Positions 11,901 through 24,834 of a stretch of 64,000 nucleotides of DNA are shown piece after piece (position 1 is the stretch's first letter; each line of letters starts with the position of its first letter). Below the pieces are notes generated by a model that was given only the letters and a program-made list of their open reading frames with translations, was not told where the DNA came from and searched no databases. A program made the translations under genes and the position numbers. This DNA comes from Chrysomallon squamiferum. Taxonomy: Eukaryota; Mollusca; Gastropoda; Neomphalida; Peltospiridae. The DNA is taken from NCBI GenBank assembly GCA_012295275.1, contig CM022673.1:20970413-21034412 (forward strand), given 5' to 3'.

Positions 11901-14811
11901 TTTTTTTTCATGTTTTAACAAATTAAATATTTCCAGGCATTAAGAAAAAAATGTCCAAGATATATTAATGTATTTAAACATTTTATATTTTTAATCAGGC
12001 TGAAAACTATAAACTTGCAATACAAAACTATAAAAAGATAGTGTCTTTCCTGGAGTTCGAGACTGGTCTTGAAGATGCAGCACAAAAACAACGTGATGCT
12101 TTAATGCTTGCAGCCCACCTCAATCTGGCCATGAGTTACTTAAAGAATTCAAATTTCCACAAAGCTATTGAGCAGTGTGATAAAGCTTTGGAGATAGATT
12201 CTAAAAACACAAAGGCTCTTTTCCGACGTGGTCAGGTTTGTATGCTCCACAGTTCAGTGTAATTGAAATAATTCCTCTGTGATAGATTGAATTGTTCAGA
12301 ATAAGTGACGTGAGATGTATATTCAATGTCCAGACAAAATATATACATATAGGTATGAATGAAAAATTTTGGTTAAATAGAGTGTATGAAATAATAATAA
12401 ATAAATAATTTGGTTAAATGGACTATTAATAAAAAATATTTACCCAATATGATGCATTTTGGTAATTGTTCTGATAAATTAATAATTTGTGTCACTGAAA
12501 CCTTTTAAAAAAGAAAGAAAAAAGTTAAATTTGTTTTCTTTCAGCTGCATACCTTTATAAACAATTACTGTTTTATACTGCATGCATTTCGTCAAACTTT
12601 TGTATATAATGTGAAGGTGATTTCAGTTTTAAATATTAGCTAAATTCTGTGCAGATCATGATAAAATTGAGTTTATATTTAAATATACAGGCTAAAATGC
12701 AGCAGAGTGATTATGAAGATGCAATAAAGGATTTCAAAGCAGTGTTGGAAAATGAACCAGAGAACAAAGCAGCCAAGAACCAGATTGTCATTTGTCAACA
12801 TAAAATCAAACAGTTTTATGAGCAGCAGAAAAAGATTTATGCAGGAATGTTTTCAAAATTTGCAGAACATGATCACAAGGTTAATCCAAATAAGGTAAAC
12901 AGAATTTGTTAAGTTGAGGGGCTAAATTCAGATTACAATAAATATAAGGGAATTGGAAATATGTTTAATGAAATACACAGTTACTAATCTTGACTGATCA
13001 GTTGAATGAAAATGTAAACTAATTGGAGTTAATTGCAAGCATAAAACTACAAAGTAGTGCCAAGCAGAGAATTACCTTTTAAAAATCCTGTTAAGATGTG
13101 ATAAGTATTGACCATTTTGTAATTTAATGTTGAAAATAACAGGAAAAAACTAAAGAAACTGATAAGATATGGTTCCTTTTCTTTTTAATGGTTCCCATTT
13201 TATATATTAGTTATATAATTATGTCCTGTTTTGATCCAACATATATATTTTTTTTTTTTTTTTTTTGACATTTAATGTCCCTGTATATATTATAATGCTG
13301 TCATTTGTTACAGTAAAAATGCATTTATTTTGGTCACTTGATTTGGACCTAGCAGCGGCTTCTTACTTACATTAAGACTACCTCTGTAGTGGCATGTACA
13401 ACACCTAATTAAACTTAGTACATATGTTGAAATATAGTTTGTTCCATTCCTGTTAAATGTGATATTTAAAAACAGCTTCCCTTCCATTTCAAAGGCGTAT
13501 ATGTTTACTGCTTGTTTTGTAGAGACCAGATTGGTACAATTCCTCTAGTGAGGAGGTGTTTAAGAATGTCAAGGAATGGAATAACGATATGGCTAAAGGC
13601 ATGATGCCTTTGGAGCAGGAGTTAGAAGCATTCGGGGAAACTATGCCTGAAAAGGCAGCACCCACCCAAAATGGCCAGCACAAATGACCCACCCCAGATG
13701 GTGATAGCGACATGGAACCCAGGGGCATCCCACTGGGGTAGGTCTGTGCACATCGTTAATCCAGCTACCATACTAACATTATCATAAATAATTCTGTTTG
13801 ATATCCCATTAGTTCATTTGTAATACCATTTTAATCCAGCATGAATAAAGTATTAAGTTTGATACAAATCTTAAGGAGTTTTGTCTGCATTCATGTGATT
13901 TCATAATGCATGTAATAAAGAGGTATTTAGATGTCAGAAGTGGTATTATTTAATGAGAAGATTACCAATTACTATATATTGCCCCTTCACTTCATTATTT
14001 CATTAACTACATACATAACTCCTAATCTTTGTTTGTTTTTTATGCTGCAAATACACTCCTTGAATCTGGTTGTTGAAATGTGCCTTTTATTTCAAGGATA
14101 GAAAAGATAAATTCTCCTGTTAAATATTATTTCTTCTGATAGTTTTTACTGTTAACCAATAATATAAGCTAATATCTGCTTTATTGTTATATTTGAAATA
14201 AACAGTATTATATTAAAAATACTGAAAGATTACCTTTATGCTCCCAACTCCATTAAATGATTAAGATATTTTTGGGGGTTTTAAAAAAAAATGCCAAAAA
14301 CTCCCCACAAGTCTTCACCTCTGTGAAAACATTTACTATGTATGTTGACAGTACAGTAAATCACATCACATTTTGGTGGATTGTCTTGATTTATAGAAAA
14401 AAATGAGTTTGAAATCATGGGTATCATCCAGATTTACATTTTTTAATACAATTTAACTTAGCTCAAATAGTGGACTGTATCTGAGATAAATGTTTGTTTT
14501 TTTATTTATAATTTAAAATGTTGTAAATAAAGTTTTTACATCCATTCATTCAACAGTATTAAAAACAGTAGTTTTTTTTTTTCTGTGTGTTTTTTTTTTT
14601 TTTTTTGTTAACATAAACTTTTTCTATCATACATATTTTTTCTCAGATATTTTCCACAAACGGGCTTCTTAATTTGATTTCTTTTCAGAAACAGAAGCTT
14701 GAGGAAGATAAACATGATCATGGTGATACGGTTGATTCTAAAGAAAATTCAAATAATATTGAGCTCAATTCTGATTCCAAAGAAACTGAAGAAACTATGG
14801 AAACCAGCTGA
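8909..14811 (+). CDS. FKBP4: FKBP4/FKBP5-class immunophilin: peptidyl-prolyl isomerase with TPRs, alternative last exons
   Basis: Large FK506-binding protein; family members are Hsp90 co-chaperones with prolyl cis-trans isomerase activity. Exons: 8909-9146, 9905-10069, 10480-10578, 10890-11137, 11527-11610, 11999-12235, 12691-12894 (425 codons), then either 13523-13687 or 14689-14811. All junctions are GT-AG and phases match. The first FKBP domain spans roughly residues 25-134 ([16 protein letters not shown], then [10 protein letters not shown], then [18 protein letters not shown]). A second, more divergent FKBP domain is in exons 3-4 ([17 protein letters not shown]). Exons 5-7 give three TPR units ([37 protein letters not shown]). 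The two endings give 479 or 465 residues. Met1 (8909) and Met4 (8918) are both possible starts. One ancestral FKBP4/5 gene is expected in invertebrates, so FKBP4 versus FKBP5 is only a naming choice. Confidence 0.92.
13523..13687 (+). CDS. FKBP4: Alternative last exon A of the FKBP gene
   Basis: After a good acceptor (TTTTGTAG) this exon continues the frame of exon 7 (phase 0) for 54 codons and ends at TGA 13685-13687. It adds an acidic, polar tail starting [20 protein letters not shown]. An AATAAA polyadenylation signal follows at 13844-13849, so it can serve as a true terminal exon. After the TGA, whose next base is C, the frame stays open for 17 more codons to a TAG. Confidence 0.7.
   Translation, partial: RPDWYNSSSEEVFKNVKEWNNDMAKGMMPLEQELEAFGETMPEKAAPTQNGQHK
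13844..13849 (+). terminator. AATAAA polyadenylation signal for FKBP last exon A
   Basis: Canonical hexamer about 155 bases after the TGA of the proximal last exon. Confidence 0.6.
14689..14811 (+). CDS. FKBP4: Alternative last exon B of the FKBP gene
   Basis: After the acceptor TTCTTTTCAG this exon also joins exon 7 in phase 0. It encodes 40 residues starting [20 protein letters not shown], then a Glu/Ser/Thr-rich end, with TGA at 14809-14811. It resembles the low-complexity acidic tail usual in FKBP4 proteins. AATAAA lies at 14978-14983. It is exclusive with exon A because exon A has its own stop. Confidence 0.75.
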   Translation, partial: KQKLEEDKHDHGDTVDSKENSNNIELNSDSKETEETMETS

Positions 14812-14977
14812 ATTTGACAACATGCAGCCAGCTGTTTAGAAAAAACAACCCAAAATAGTTACTTCATTACATGTACTGTGATCTGTAATGGAAGAAACAT
14901 GAAAAAGGACCAGATGACACTAATTCCTTATGACATCTTCTGTTAAGTACAATGACATTTTTAATCTGTGTAATGAT

Positions 14978-14983
14978 AATAAA
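14978..14983 (+). terminator. AATAAA polyadenylation signal for FKBP last exon B
   Basis: Canonical hexamer about 167 bases after the distal stop codon, the likely main 3' end of the FKBP gene. Confidence 0.65.
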
Positions 14984-17015
14984 ATGATCATATTGCAGAT
15001 GTATACTGTTTAAGTGTTCTTTGTGTTGTGTGCAAATGTGTATTCATGAACAGTTTTGGCTATAAAATCAGCAGGAAAATTCTTATTGTATTGGGAGGTT
15101 GAGTTAATAACCACAAATGTAGAACCATAATTATTTCACATTTAAGATTTGGTATTTTTTTATTTTGTTTTTGCTTTTCACTTCAAAGTAACATTTATTT
15201 TTAATTTTCCACTCATTATTCAATATATAATTTATACATTTAGAAATCCGGAGTAAATGGTCTCAAATTTCAATTATTATGAGAAAAAAAATTGTGGATT
15301 TTTTAGAAATTTTTATTTTCATAATATAAATTATGTTTTAAACAAAACAATTTGATCACCTATATATATATATTTATGCAAAGTTTTTACAAATTAAAGT
15401 ATGGTTTGTAGCCATTGTTTCTGAATTAACAGTTGACACAACATTATTAATCTTTCAGACAGTAATGCATTTGGCACCTACAGATGTAGATTTGTCAATT
15501 TTTATTTCTGAACAGAAAATCCTGTGATCTCTTTATCCCCTTGTGAAGTCATTAAATGTTCCTATTCATTTTGTCCAGAATAGTGTATATATTGTTTGAA
15601 TTAGAAATTTAATTACATTAAGATAATTTGATAAAACATCTAAATGATTGACATTGTTTTCATGTTTCACATTTTCATTAAATCACAGAATATTTTGCTG
15701 CATATCATTAGCTTTATATTTTTCTCTCCTTTTTTTCTGAAATTAAAACTTTATAAAAATGTTTTTTATATTGTTTTTCTTTTATGAGCTTCCTTATTTA
15801 GTAAACAGGAATTTACAGATCATTGTTATATGAGTTAGAGCTGGACAGTTCAGTTATTCTGTAGACGTGGTAGTCAGCCGATTGCTAACATAAACAATCA
15901 AAGTATCTTTCTTCCTGAGTGGAATGAACATCTCACTGATATCACTAATGTACTTCTGTGTTCTGTCTGACTCTTGAAAGTGAATTGTTTTATATATTAA
16001 ATTGTATTAATTTAAATCTATTAAACCAAATAATATTTTTTACTAATGCAGTAAAGATTTCCTAGTATGTTCTGGAAATGAAGAATAACATAACAAAACA
16101 TTTACTTTTATTCCACGTTATGAATATAAAGTACAACAACCAACAAATAAATTAGTATCACATGAATTAAAGATATATCAAGCACTTGATATTGCACATT
16201 TGTAAAGCATACTGGAATGTATAACCTAATCCAGTAAAAATGAAAATAGCTTTAACATAAGTGAAATATGAATAATAGAAATGTTGACTACAAAGTTTAT
16301 TTCTTCCAAGCCATTATTCCTAAATTCAAAATAAATGTTTTTAAAACTGTAACAGCTAGAAATTTAATTTATCCCACCTTGTGCTTTTTGTTTGTAACAT
16401 TGCAGAATATGCCAGTAGTAATCAAAAATGCTTTCTTGTAACAACTTGCACGTATTAATGAAACTGATTTGTAAGTAATAATAATAAGGAAAAGAAACCT
16501 CAACAAAATGAGAAATCAAAGCATCAAAATCATAAAAAGAAAAAATTAGAAAATAAAATTTAGGAAAAGAAGGATCCATCAAAATAAAATATTTCAGATG
16601 TGATTAAGTTCTAAATAATACTGTATTATAAGTTACAATATATATCATATGTGTATAAAATACTAATCCAAATACAAATATTTTTGTTTGTTTAAAAAAA
16701 TATATATATATTTTACATGAAATAAATCTCAGCCAAAATTTAAAAATGTGAATTTGTCTTTAATGAACAAAACAAAAATAAGGATAACAAAACTAATCAT
16801 AAAAATAAAATAACAAATCTTAAAAACCTTTCATATAAACATACCAAATTTCAGAGGTTTAAATTCTTGCTGATAAAATAACTATACAATGATCGTTACC
16901 ACTTATATCACCCAAATAATGTCTTCATTTTATTAAATTATCAATATTATTAATTTGTTAAGATCCATATGCATAATTATGCAATAACAAGATATTAACG
17001 AATAAAATTACAGAA
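14984..17015. other. Intergenic region between convergent FKBP and SCYL2 3' ends
   Basis: About 2 kb of AT-rich sequence with no supported coding exon. A minus-strand AATAAA (TTTATT at 16929-16934) lies about 80 bases beyond the SCYL2 stop and probably sets its 3' end. A short (AT)n run lies near 15361. I see nothing else in it. Confidence 0.7.
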
Positions 17016-19112
17016 TCATCCAAATATATCTTCCAGTTCATTTTTCTTGGAACTGGAAGTCTGTTTTGAAATGTCTGTGTCTGAAACAGACATGAAAGGG
17101 GGGGACACTCCAGCCTGCATTGTGTTTGACATTCCCATTGCATTGTAGCCTGTTTGTACGGTGAACCCTGTTTGAGAACCAAACACACCTGACTGCCCAA
17201 AACCACCTGCATTTTTCTGAAAACCTGTTGGTGGATTCATTCCCATCATTCCTTGTCCCATCATTCCCATATTACCCACGATGCCTTGCTGGCCCATCAT
17301 GCTTGGAGCCATGTTTCCCATCATTCCTGGTACAGGACTACTTGTCCCTCCTGGTCGTGGAGAAAATCCTTGATTCATTCCAGGTTTTGTCTGAGAAAGC
17401 ATATTCAGGCTTTTCTTTTCCTCTTTTAATCCAGGCAACAGTGAATCAAATGTAGACAGATCTATACTTTTACTTGTTGCCATTGTTTTATTAGACATGC
17501 CTCCCCCTGTAGTGAAAGAAGTCATTCCACTAGAACTGAATCCAGATGGATTGTTTTGATACAAGCTATAACCTGTGGTGGTAGATTGAAATCCATGCAT
17601 GGATACTGTGGGACTGGATTTCACAGAGGTGGTGGGTCTCTTCAAGTCTTTGAGATTGGACTCCATCAGACTGGAGGTGAGATCTTTAACCTGAGTTGTC
17701 TTTTTCTCAGGTGTGGTTTTGTTGACAGGTGTTGCTGCCAGCTGTTGTTGTCTCTTTAAATTCTCTTGTTGTTCCTGCTGCTTGGCCAACTGCTGCTTTT
17801 CAGTCAGCGATAAGGTAGCCTGTTAGTAAAACATTTTTAAAAACTTGTGTATAATTTATTATATTAATCACAAATAATTCATTTGACTATACTTTTTTCA
17901 GAGCATGGCATAAATATAAATCTCTCAAGCTTTTAAAAAAAAAATTCAAACATTAAAAAGAATAATGATATATTATTGCTGATAAATTTTTGGGATGGAG
18001 TGATTGTTTTACAAATGTATCGTTATGACTGTAATTACAACACAAAAAGCATACTATTACTCCATCCTTGAAAGCTACAATATGTTGATATAACTGCAGG
18101 GTTACCTTAAGAAGTATTCAGTTACCATTTGTTACTGAAATGGGTAACAGTAAGTGCTATCTTAATCTGGAAACAAGTATAAAGATATTCATAAATTCCA
18201 TTTAAAATATATCTGCATCAAATACACACTAAATATTCTTGTGTTTTCTTTTATTACATTCACAACTGACATTAATTTACAACATACTTTTGCAGAGCCA
18301 GGTGGGACATAGGTTCCATTCTGAGAAGGAGTCAAGTCAGCAGCAACAGATTTGGGTTGAGGACTGGGGGAGCTGGCCAAGCTAGTCACACCAAATCCAG
18401 AAAGAAACTTGTCCATCTGAAACATAATCAACTCTGTCACTTATAAGATGAATTAATTATCAGATAATATAAAAATAAAACATTCTAGATTATAAACTAA
18501 TTTAATGTCATTGAAGAAACAAAGGCAAAAATGCTTTATATAACCAAATATCAAATATGTATTATTAGAATAAAGGTTTCATAATCATTATCTTCTTCAT
18601 AGAACTGATGAATTCATGTTTATAAACACTGTTGATTTGAGTGTAGCGAAAAGTGATTTTGGTCACCTGAACATAAACAAAAAATTAAACTGGTTCTTGG
18701 ATCTAAAAATAAGTAACATATTACTGTATATTAAAATAAAATAATAAAATGGTTACCATGGTCTGTGGCTTATCAGATTTTGAAACTGGAATAAGTTGAT
18801 TAGGATCTTCCATAGTTATCTTTGTAATTTCCAATTTCCTATAACCAAAAAATTAATTAATAAAAATATTTTACAAATATTGATAAAAATAAAAAAGGTT
18901 TTAGATGGAAGAAAATGTGAAAATATGCATGTGTGCATGTGTGTGTGCTTAATGCATTTGTTTTACTCACGTTTGTTCTTGTTTCATCTGATCCAGCTGT
19001 TCTAATTTATTTCGATGTTCTGTTTCAATTTTTGAAACCATTTCTTTTACCACAGCAATGTAAGCATTAAACTGAGAATTAGAAGGAAGCAAATAAACAT
19101 TGTTATGAATAT

Positions 19113-19143
<31 letters not shown>

Positions 19144-22100
19144 TTCAATAACCATTTAAAAATGTAATTTTTGATTATCCATATCTTTCAGTTTAATAGA
19201 TTTAAATTAATACAATTTAATATATAAAAGAAGTTCAAACTAACATTGAGAAAAAACGAACCCCTTTGAAGAAAGGACTAAATGGAAAAAAAATACATGT
19301 CAGAAGTTTAGTTTAACCAGTTTTTAAATTAAAATAACATAATAACTCCAATAAATGAGACAGGAATGATAAAAAAGTTACCTGTGATAGGTTGAGGTTG
19401 TTGTCAATACACAGAGGAATAAGAAAAGGTAAAACTTTGTTAGCCATAATGTCCTTAGTAATCCCCAGCTTAGGGTGAGACATGGTCACCTTCATGATTC
19501 CTTGTATTAAAAATGAGCACATTTTATTTAGAGATTTCAGATTTTTCAATTAATAGAACTAGACTGCTGTATCAAATGGAGCTTAATAAAATTGTGATAA
19601 ATTATATTTTGTACAAAGAGAGATATCACTTAATAGCTGTATGATTAAAAGAAAGCATATATCAATAAATGAAAAAGATGCCTGTAAACAAATAATTAAA
19701 CTGGATCAAATTAACCAAGGAATAAATTAGTGAAACTTACCATTTTATAATTATTTTTAACTTGTTTTATAATTTATAATTATTAATGACTAATTTGTAT
19801 TCATGTAAGCTCTGGTAAATAAAAAAAATAGTGAGAAAGAAACATGTACCTAACAACAAAAGTAACACTGAAACTAGTATCTGAACTAGTACTTAAAATT
19901 AATTGGAGACAGTGCTCACCTAGAATACTCATTAACACTGCAGGTTCTCTGGATGGAATCTGTGCAAGATAAGGTAAGATCTCATCCAGCACATACCACT
20001 TGTCCATCTGTTCCAACATCTTCCCCAGACACAGCAGGCAGTTTACACGAACCTGGACAAATGTTCTTTCACATTATTTAGCTCAGAAATATTAACATTA
20101 AAAAAGTATTAATAATAATGATAATAGTAATTAAGAAAAACACAAAGAATAGATGTAATAAAACTAATTCAGTTATGGTGTAACAACAGATCAATTATTC
20201 ATACTGATTACAGAACTATGAAAAGCACACAGCTTTTACACCTGTGTCTCAATGTCGATGATATTCATGGAAAATGTTTTATTAAAAGTTTCATTTCTGA
20301 CACTCAATAGACTGTAATGTTCATTCTTCAGATTATATTAATTTATTTTTACCACAATAACTAAACTAAATGATTCGTGACATTACTGTGTGGACTTAAA
20401 ATTATTTTAATATACTAAATTTTAATTATTTTTTTACCGTTAAAATAGATGTCCTTTGACAAAGTTTCTTTATGCGAGGAATGATGGCACTTTTCAGTGA
20501 ACTGTACTCAACTAAGTCAGCAAATGTTGGTATGATATTTAAACACAACTCCTGAAATACAAACACAGTTATGATGTATATATATGTATTGTTTTAATTC
20601 TTTCATAAAAGAAAATTATAATAATGACTGAGAAACTCTTGATATTTAAAATACAGATTATACATGAATAGATCTTTTTATTTATATTCTTTAATGACAG
20701 GCTGCTGGTGTCTTGCTATTCCAGTCAATTCCCCACAGCCAGTTTATCAAATGTTGTAGAAGATGTTTTCCTGTTTATAGAAAGGTGCACATAAAAGAAT
20801 GTTGCTGCTAATTCATGATGCCAAACAACTGCACATTGAAAAATGTTTTCTTACTTGTATTTGTGGATTTTCTACATCTAGTGCTCGGTAGACCATAGGC
20901 AGTATGTACACTCTGGTATCTTGTGCAGGTGTTTTGCTCAGCAGGAGATTTATATTTTGCAAAAATAACAAAGAAATCTGAAAATGCAAATGAAATAAAT
21001 AGCCTTCCTTTTTTTCTTTTATTCACTAATTTTAAATTTAAAATCTTTCAATATATAAAATGATCACTTTTTAAAATTAAATAAATAAAAATTAATTAAA
21101 ATTTAATAAAATGATAGTGTCCATCATTCAAAAGCGGAAAAAAAAAATTCAGTTGTGTCTATCAAAATATGAATGGAATTAAATATAACAGATAATTCTT
21201 GTTTGTTTTGATACACTTTATACTGGTTAAGTTAAACATATAATAACAAAGAAAAGGATTTCATAAAATACTGAATTTGTATCTCCTATAATAAAATATT
21301 ACTGAAAAGAATAAAAGGATAATTCATAAACTTCATAAAAAGACTGATAGGAAAAATGTTATGAATGTCACTAAACCTATTTCTATTAACTTCTGTATTT
21401 TTAACATACTTAAATTAAAATATACTTTAACAATGGTTTTAAATTAACAAGTACAGACCAATGCTTTTGAATAATGGTCATAAAATGAACCTGTATTGGC
21501 TCCTGTATTTTAAACATGGGTGTTATTCCTGGTAGGATGAGTCTGACATATTCCTGGTCAGACGACTGTTCTGCCACTAGAAGAATGCTTGGGAGTACAA
21601 ATGGAATCATGTCCGGGTTGATACATTCACTGAATAAAGAGGGTAGTATTCGCAGCTGGTTAACCCGCTGTAAATAACAAATTAATTATAAAACTTAATA
21701 ATTAAACAATATTAGTGTAAGTACCAGTTAAATGATAATTATAATGATGGTGAAGATGAAGATGACAATGATTACAGTACCATTAAGCATTTTTTAATTC
21801 TTTATCAATATTAATTTTACACATAATAAAACAATTAACTGGTCAAAAGATTTCAGTGATGTAGGTAAAGTTACCTTTGGCAATTTTCCTAATATTTTGG
21901 AAGACCTTTGAAAAATTTAGACTTTTCCAGGTTGTCTCTCTGGAACAGTGAATCTAGGTATTGCAATGTCATGGTACCCACATCACTAAAGAAAGAAATC
22001 TGTAATAAATAAATATATGTTTATTGCATAACAGGAAAAAATTAGAATATTATTTTGTATAATTAACAGCAATTAAAAAATTATAAATATTTTGAGCTAG

Positions 22101-24783
22101 ATCCTGATTTACTGAATGGTTAAAAAAAGAAGAAAAAGTAGTAAAGGTAGTCATAATTATAATAAAACAACTGATTACAAAATGTTCTGGTTATTTGTAA
22201 AATTTCATATATATTTTTGTTGCCTTCTGATTCTAAAATATCCAGTTACATCACTGACATTAAAAAACTCCTAAAATGCCAGATACCCATGGAAATGTAT
22301 GAAATATGAAGCAACTAAAAATCATTTTATAAATAAAATATTACTTCACAGACACTAACAACCTGAACATTCATAACATTATTATTTTTTTTTTTTACCA
22401 TTTTATTTTATTCATATTTTGTGATCTTGGCTTTTCAAAATATTTTTTTTTATATTTGAAAATATTTGCTGGAACGTCTACAAATATAGAAATGTATTTA
22501 TATGTTTGCTTACCTTTGCCAGTTGCTCTGCATCTGGTCTGACAGAAGGTTCAATGTTGAGTAACAGTTTAACATACTGCTGTAGTTCATCTGGCAAACT
22601 TGCCAACAGTGATGGACGCATGTGACGAAGCTGATAAAATATCAAAAATATAGTGCAAACATTTTATTATCTATGACCATAAATACATAGCATACAAAAA
22701 AAAAACTGTATTTTTAAACTAGAAGTTAAATTATGTGTTTTTGATTCAAAAATATGCTTGCCTTTGACAATGAGAAAAACAACAACAAAATACAACATGA
22801 ATTAATGGCTATCTGTTGAAAGCATAACATATTTTAATATGTTATCATTCATTAGGCATAATACTTTTTATTAAATCTGCAATAAAAAAACATTCTACTA
22901 TCAGTACAATATTTATTTTTAATTATCATTTAAACAGGTTCATTCCAAAGAGATATAGTCACAATATCGTTACACTTATCTACCACATTAATTTATTAAC
23001 TTCATCTCAGATTTTTATTTAATCTACTTAAATATTTTTTTTAATAACAAAACTTGTTTCACCACAATATTGTCCCAGTTTTTCAGAATACTGCATGCAT
23101 CAAGCCTACCTCTTCAGCATTTTTCTTAAACACATTTAGCTGACTCTTGCAGTTAAACATGGTTTTTCCTTTGTTGAAAACTGAGTAAATGAGAGCTCCC
23201 ACAGAGTACATATCACTGGCAGTACAACACATCATGGTCAAAGCATATTCTGGTGCCAAATAGTCCAGATTAGGTTGTGCCAGTGGTGGAACCTCAGAAC
23301 TCCATTCTCTGAATGGATACAGTGGCTGTATATTAAGTTAATAAATTTTAAAAAGTAAAGTAGCAGTTGTGTACAATTTATAAATATATACACACATTTA
23401 TACACATACTAAAAAGTAGTAATTATTATACAGTTTGTACCTGAAATCATTAGACAGAAAAATTAATACTATATTATTTAATTATATACATAAAATATAA
23501 ATAGGTGAAATACAGTAGAAGAAACAGAGGTACAGGTTATATAGTTTCACCTTTAAAACAAAAATAATGAAAGTAAAGTCTATTTTTATACAATCTTATT
23601 GTAGTCCAATCATGGCTAAACGTGTTTTATTTTATTTTCAGAATGAATTATTTAATACAAAAACCAAAACCAATATAAATTTTTATAATATGAATTTGTA
23701 ACTTTTAGTTTTCTCATTCACTTTCATCCTGAATGACAGACACAAAACTAAGGATTTGAAGAACAAAGAAGAATAAAACATACAGCTGCAGTTGGATCTC
23801 CCTGATTTGCATTCAGTAAACAAAAGTGAAAGCCTGCAAGCTTCCAGGATCCGTTTTTATTGAGAACAATAGATTCAGGACAAATGTTGTGGTGCATTAT
23901 TTTTGCATCTGAATGGAGGAAGGCTAAACCTTCAATAACCTAGAAGGAAATTAATTTATTATTAACAGACAAAATTATAATTTGTATGTATTATTAGTAA
24001 GAATTCTAAAAAAAAATGAATTCAAAATATTTATTGTGTATAAAAGAAATCACTTTAAATTCATTATTCAAAAGGTAAAAGCTTTAGTTTAATTAAAATA
24101 AAATTAACAATTAAAAAAAAGATAAAGTTTTTTTTCTAATTATATACAACAGAAAATGTGGAAATAGAGTTTGATACACACCTGAAGAAGACCATGTCTG
24201 ATTTCTATTTCATGTAAATCATATTCCTGCAGCTCTTTTGGAAGTGGCTGAGGAATATTGTGATGATAACCAAGAACATTTGCCAAACTACAAAATACTG
24301 GTTCTGTGGCAAAGGCATACATCTCTCTGTGAAATAAATTCACTTTCTGATCTGACATACATCACAATGCAGCTTGTTATACAATTTTTCTTTACTATCC
24401 TAACTTGTTTCATTAAGTTTAATATTACATTATCATTGTAATTAAAAATATATATTGTTTATATTTACTAATTACTGAATAAAAGGGAGGGGTTGCTTTC
24501 AATATTTCACCGAGCATTTTATAATTCAGCAATAGGTCATTACTATCTATAAATACATAATGAGAGATGTTTGTTAAAGACTACAAAATGTTTCAATTTA
24601 TGACATTCCATTACAGGATAGACAGGAAGTGTTTTCATTATCACAATGCTATTTAGTGTTCAGTTACTGAACAGCAGCATGCTTCTTACACAACATTACA
24701 TATGTTCTAGATATCTATATAAATATGTATATGAAATATTATTTCTTGTGGGTTTTTTAACATATATATATATTTTATCTTTA

Positions 24784-24834
<51 letters not shown>

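Noticed and set aside
17228-17759. Plus-strand open frames of 75 and 67 codons
   Set aside because: Antisense shadows of the long SCYL2 last exon.
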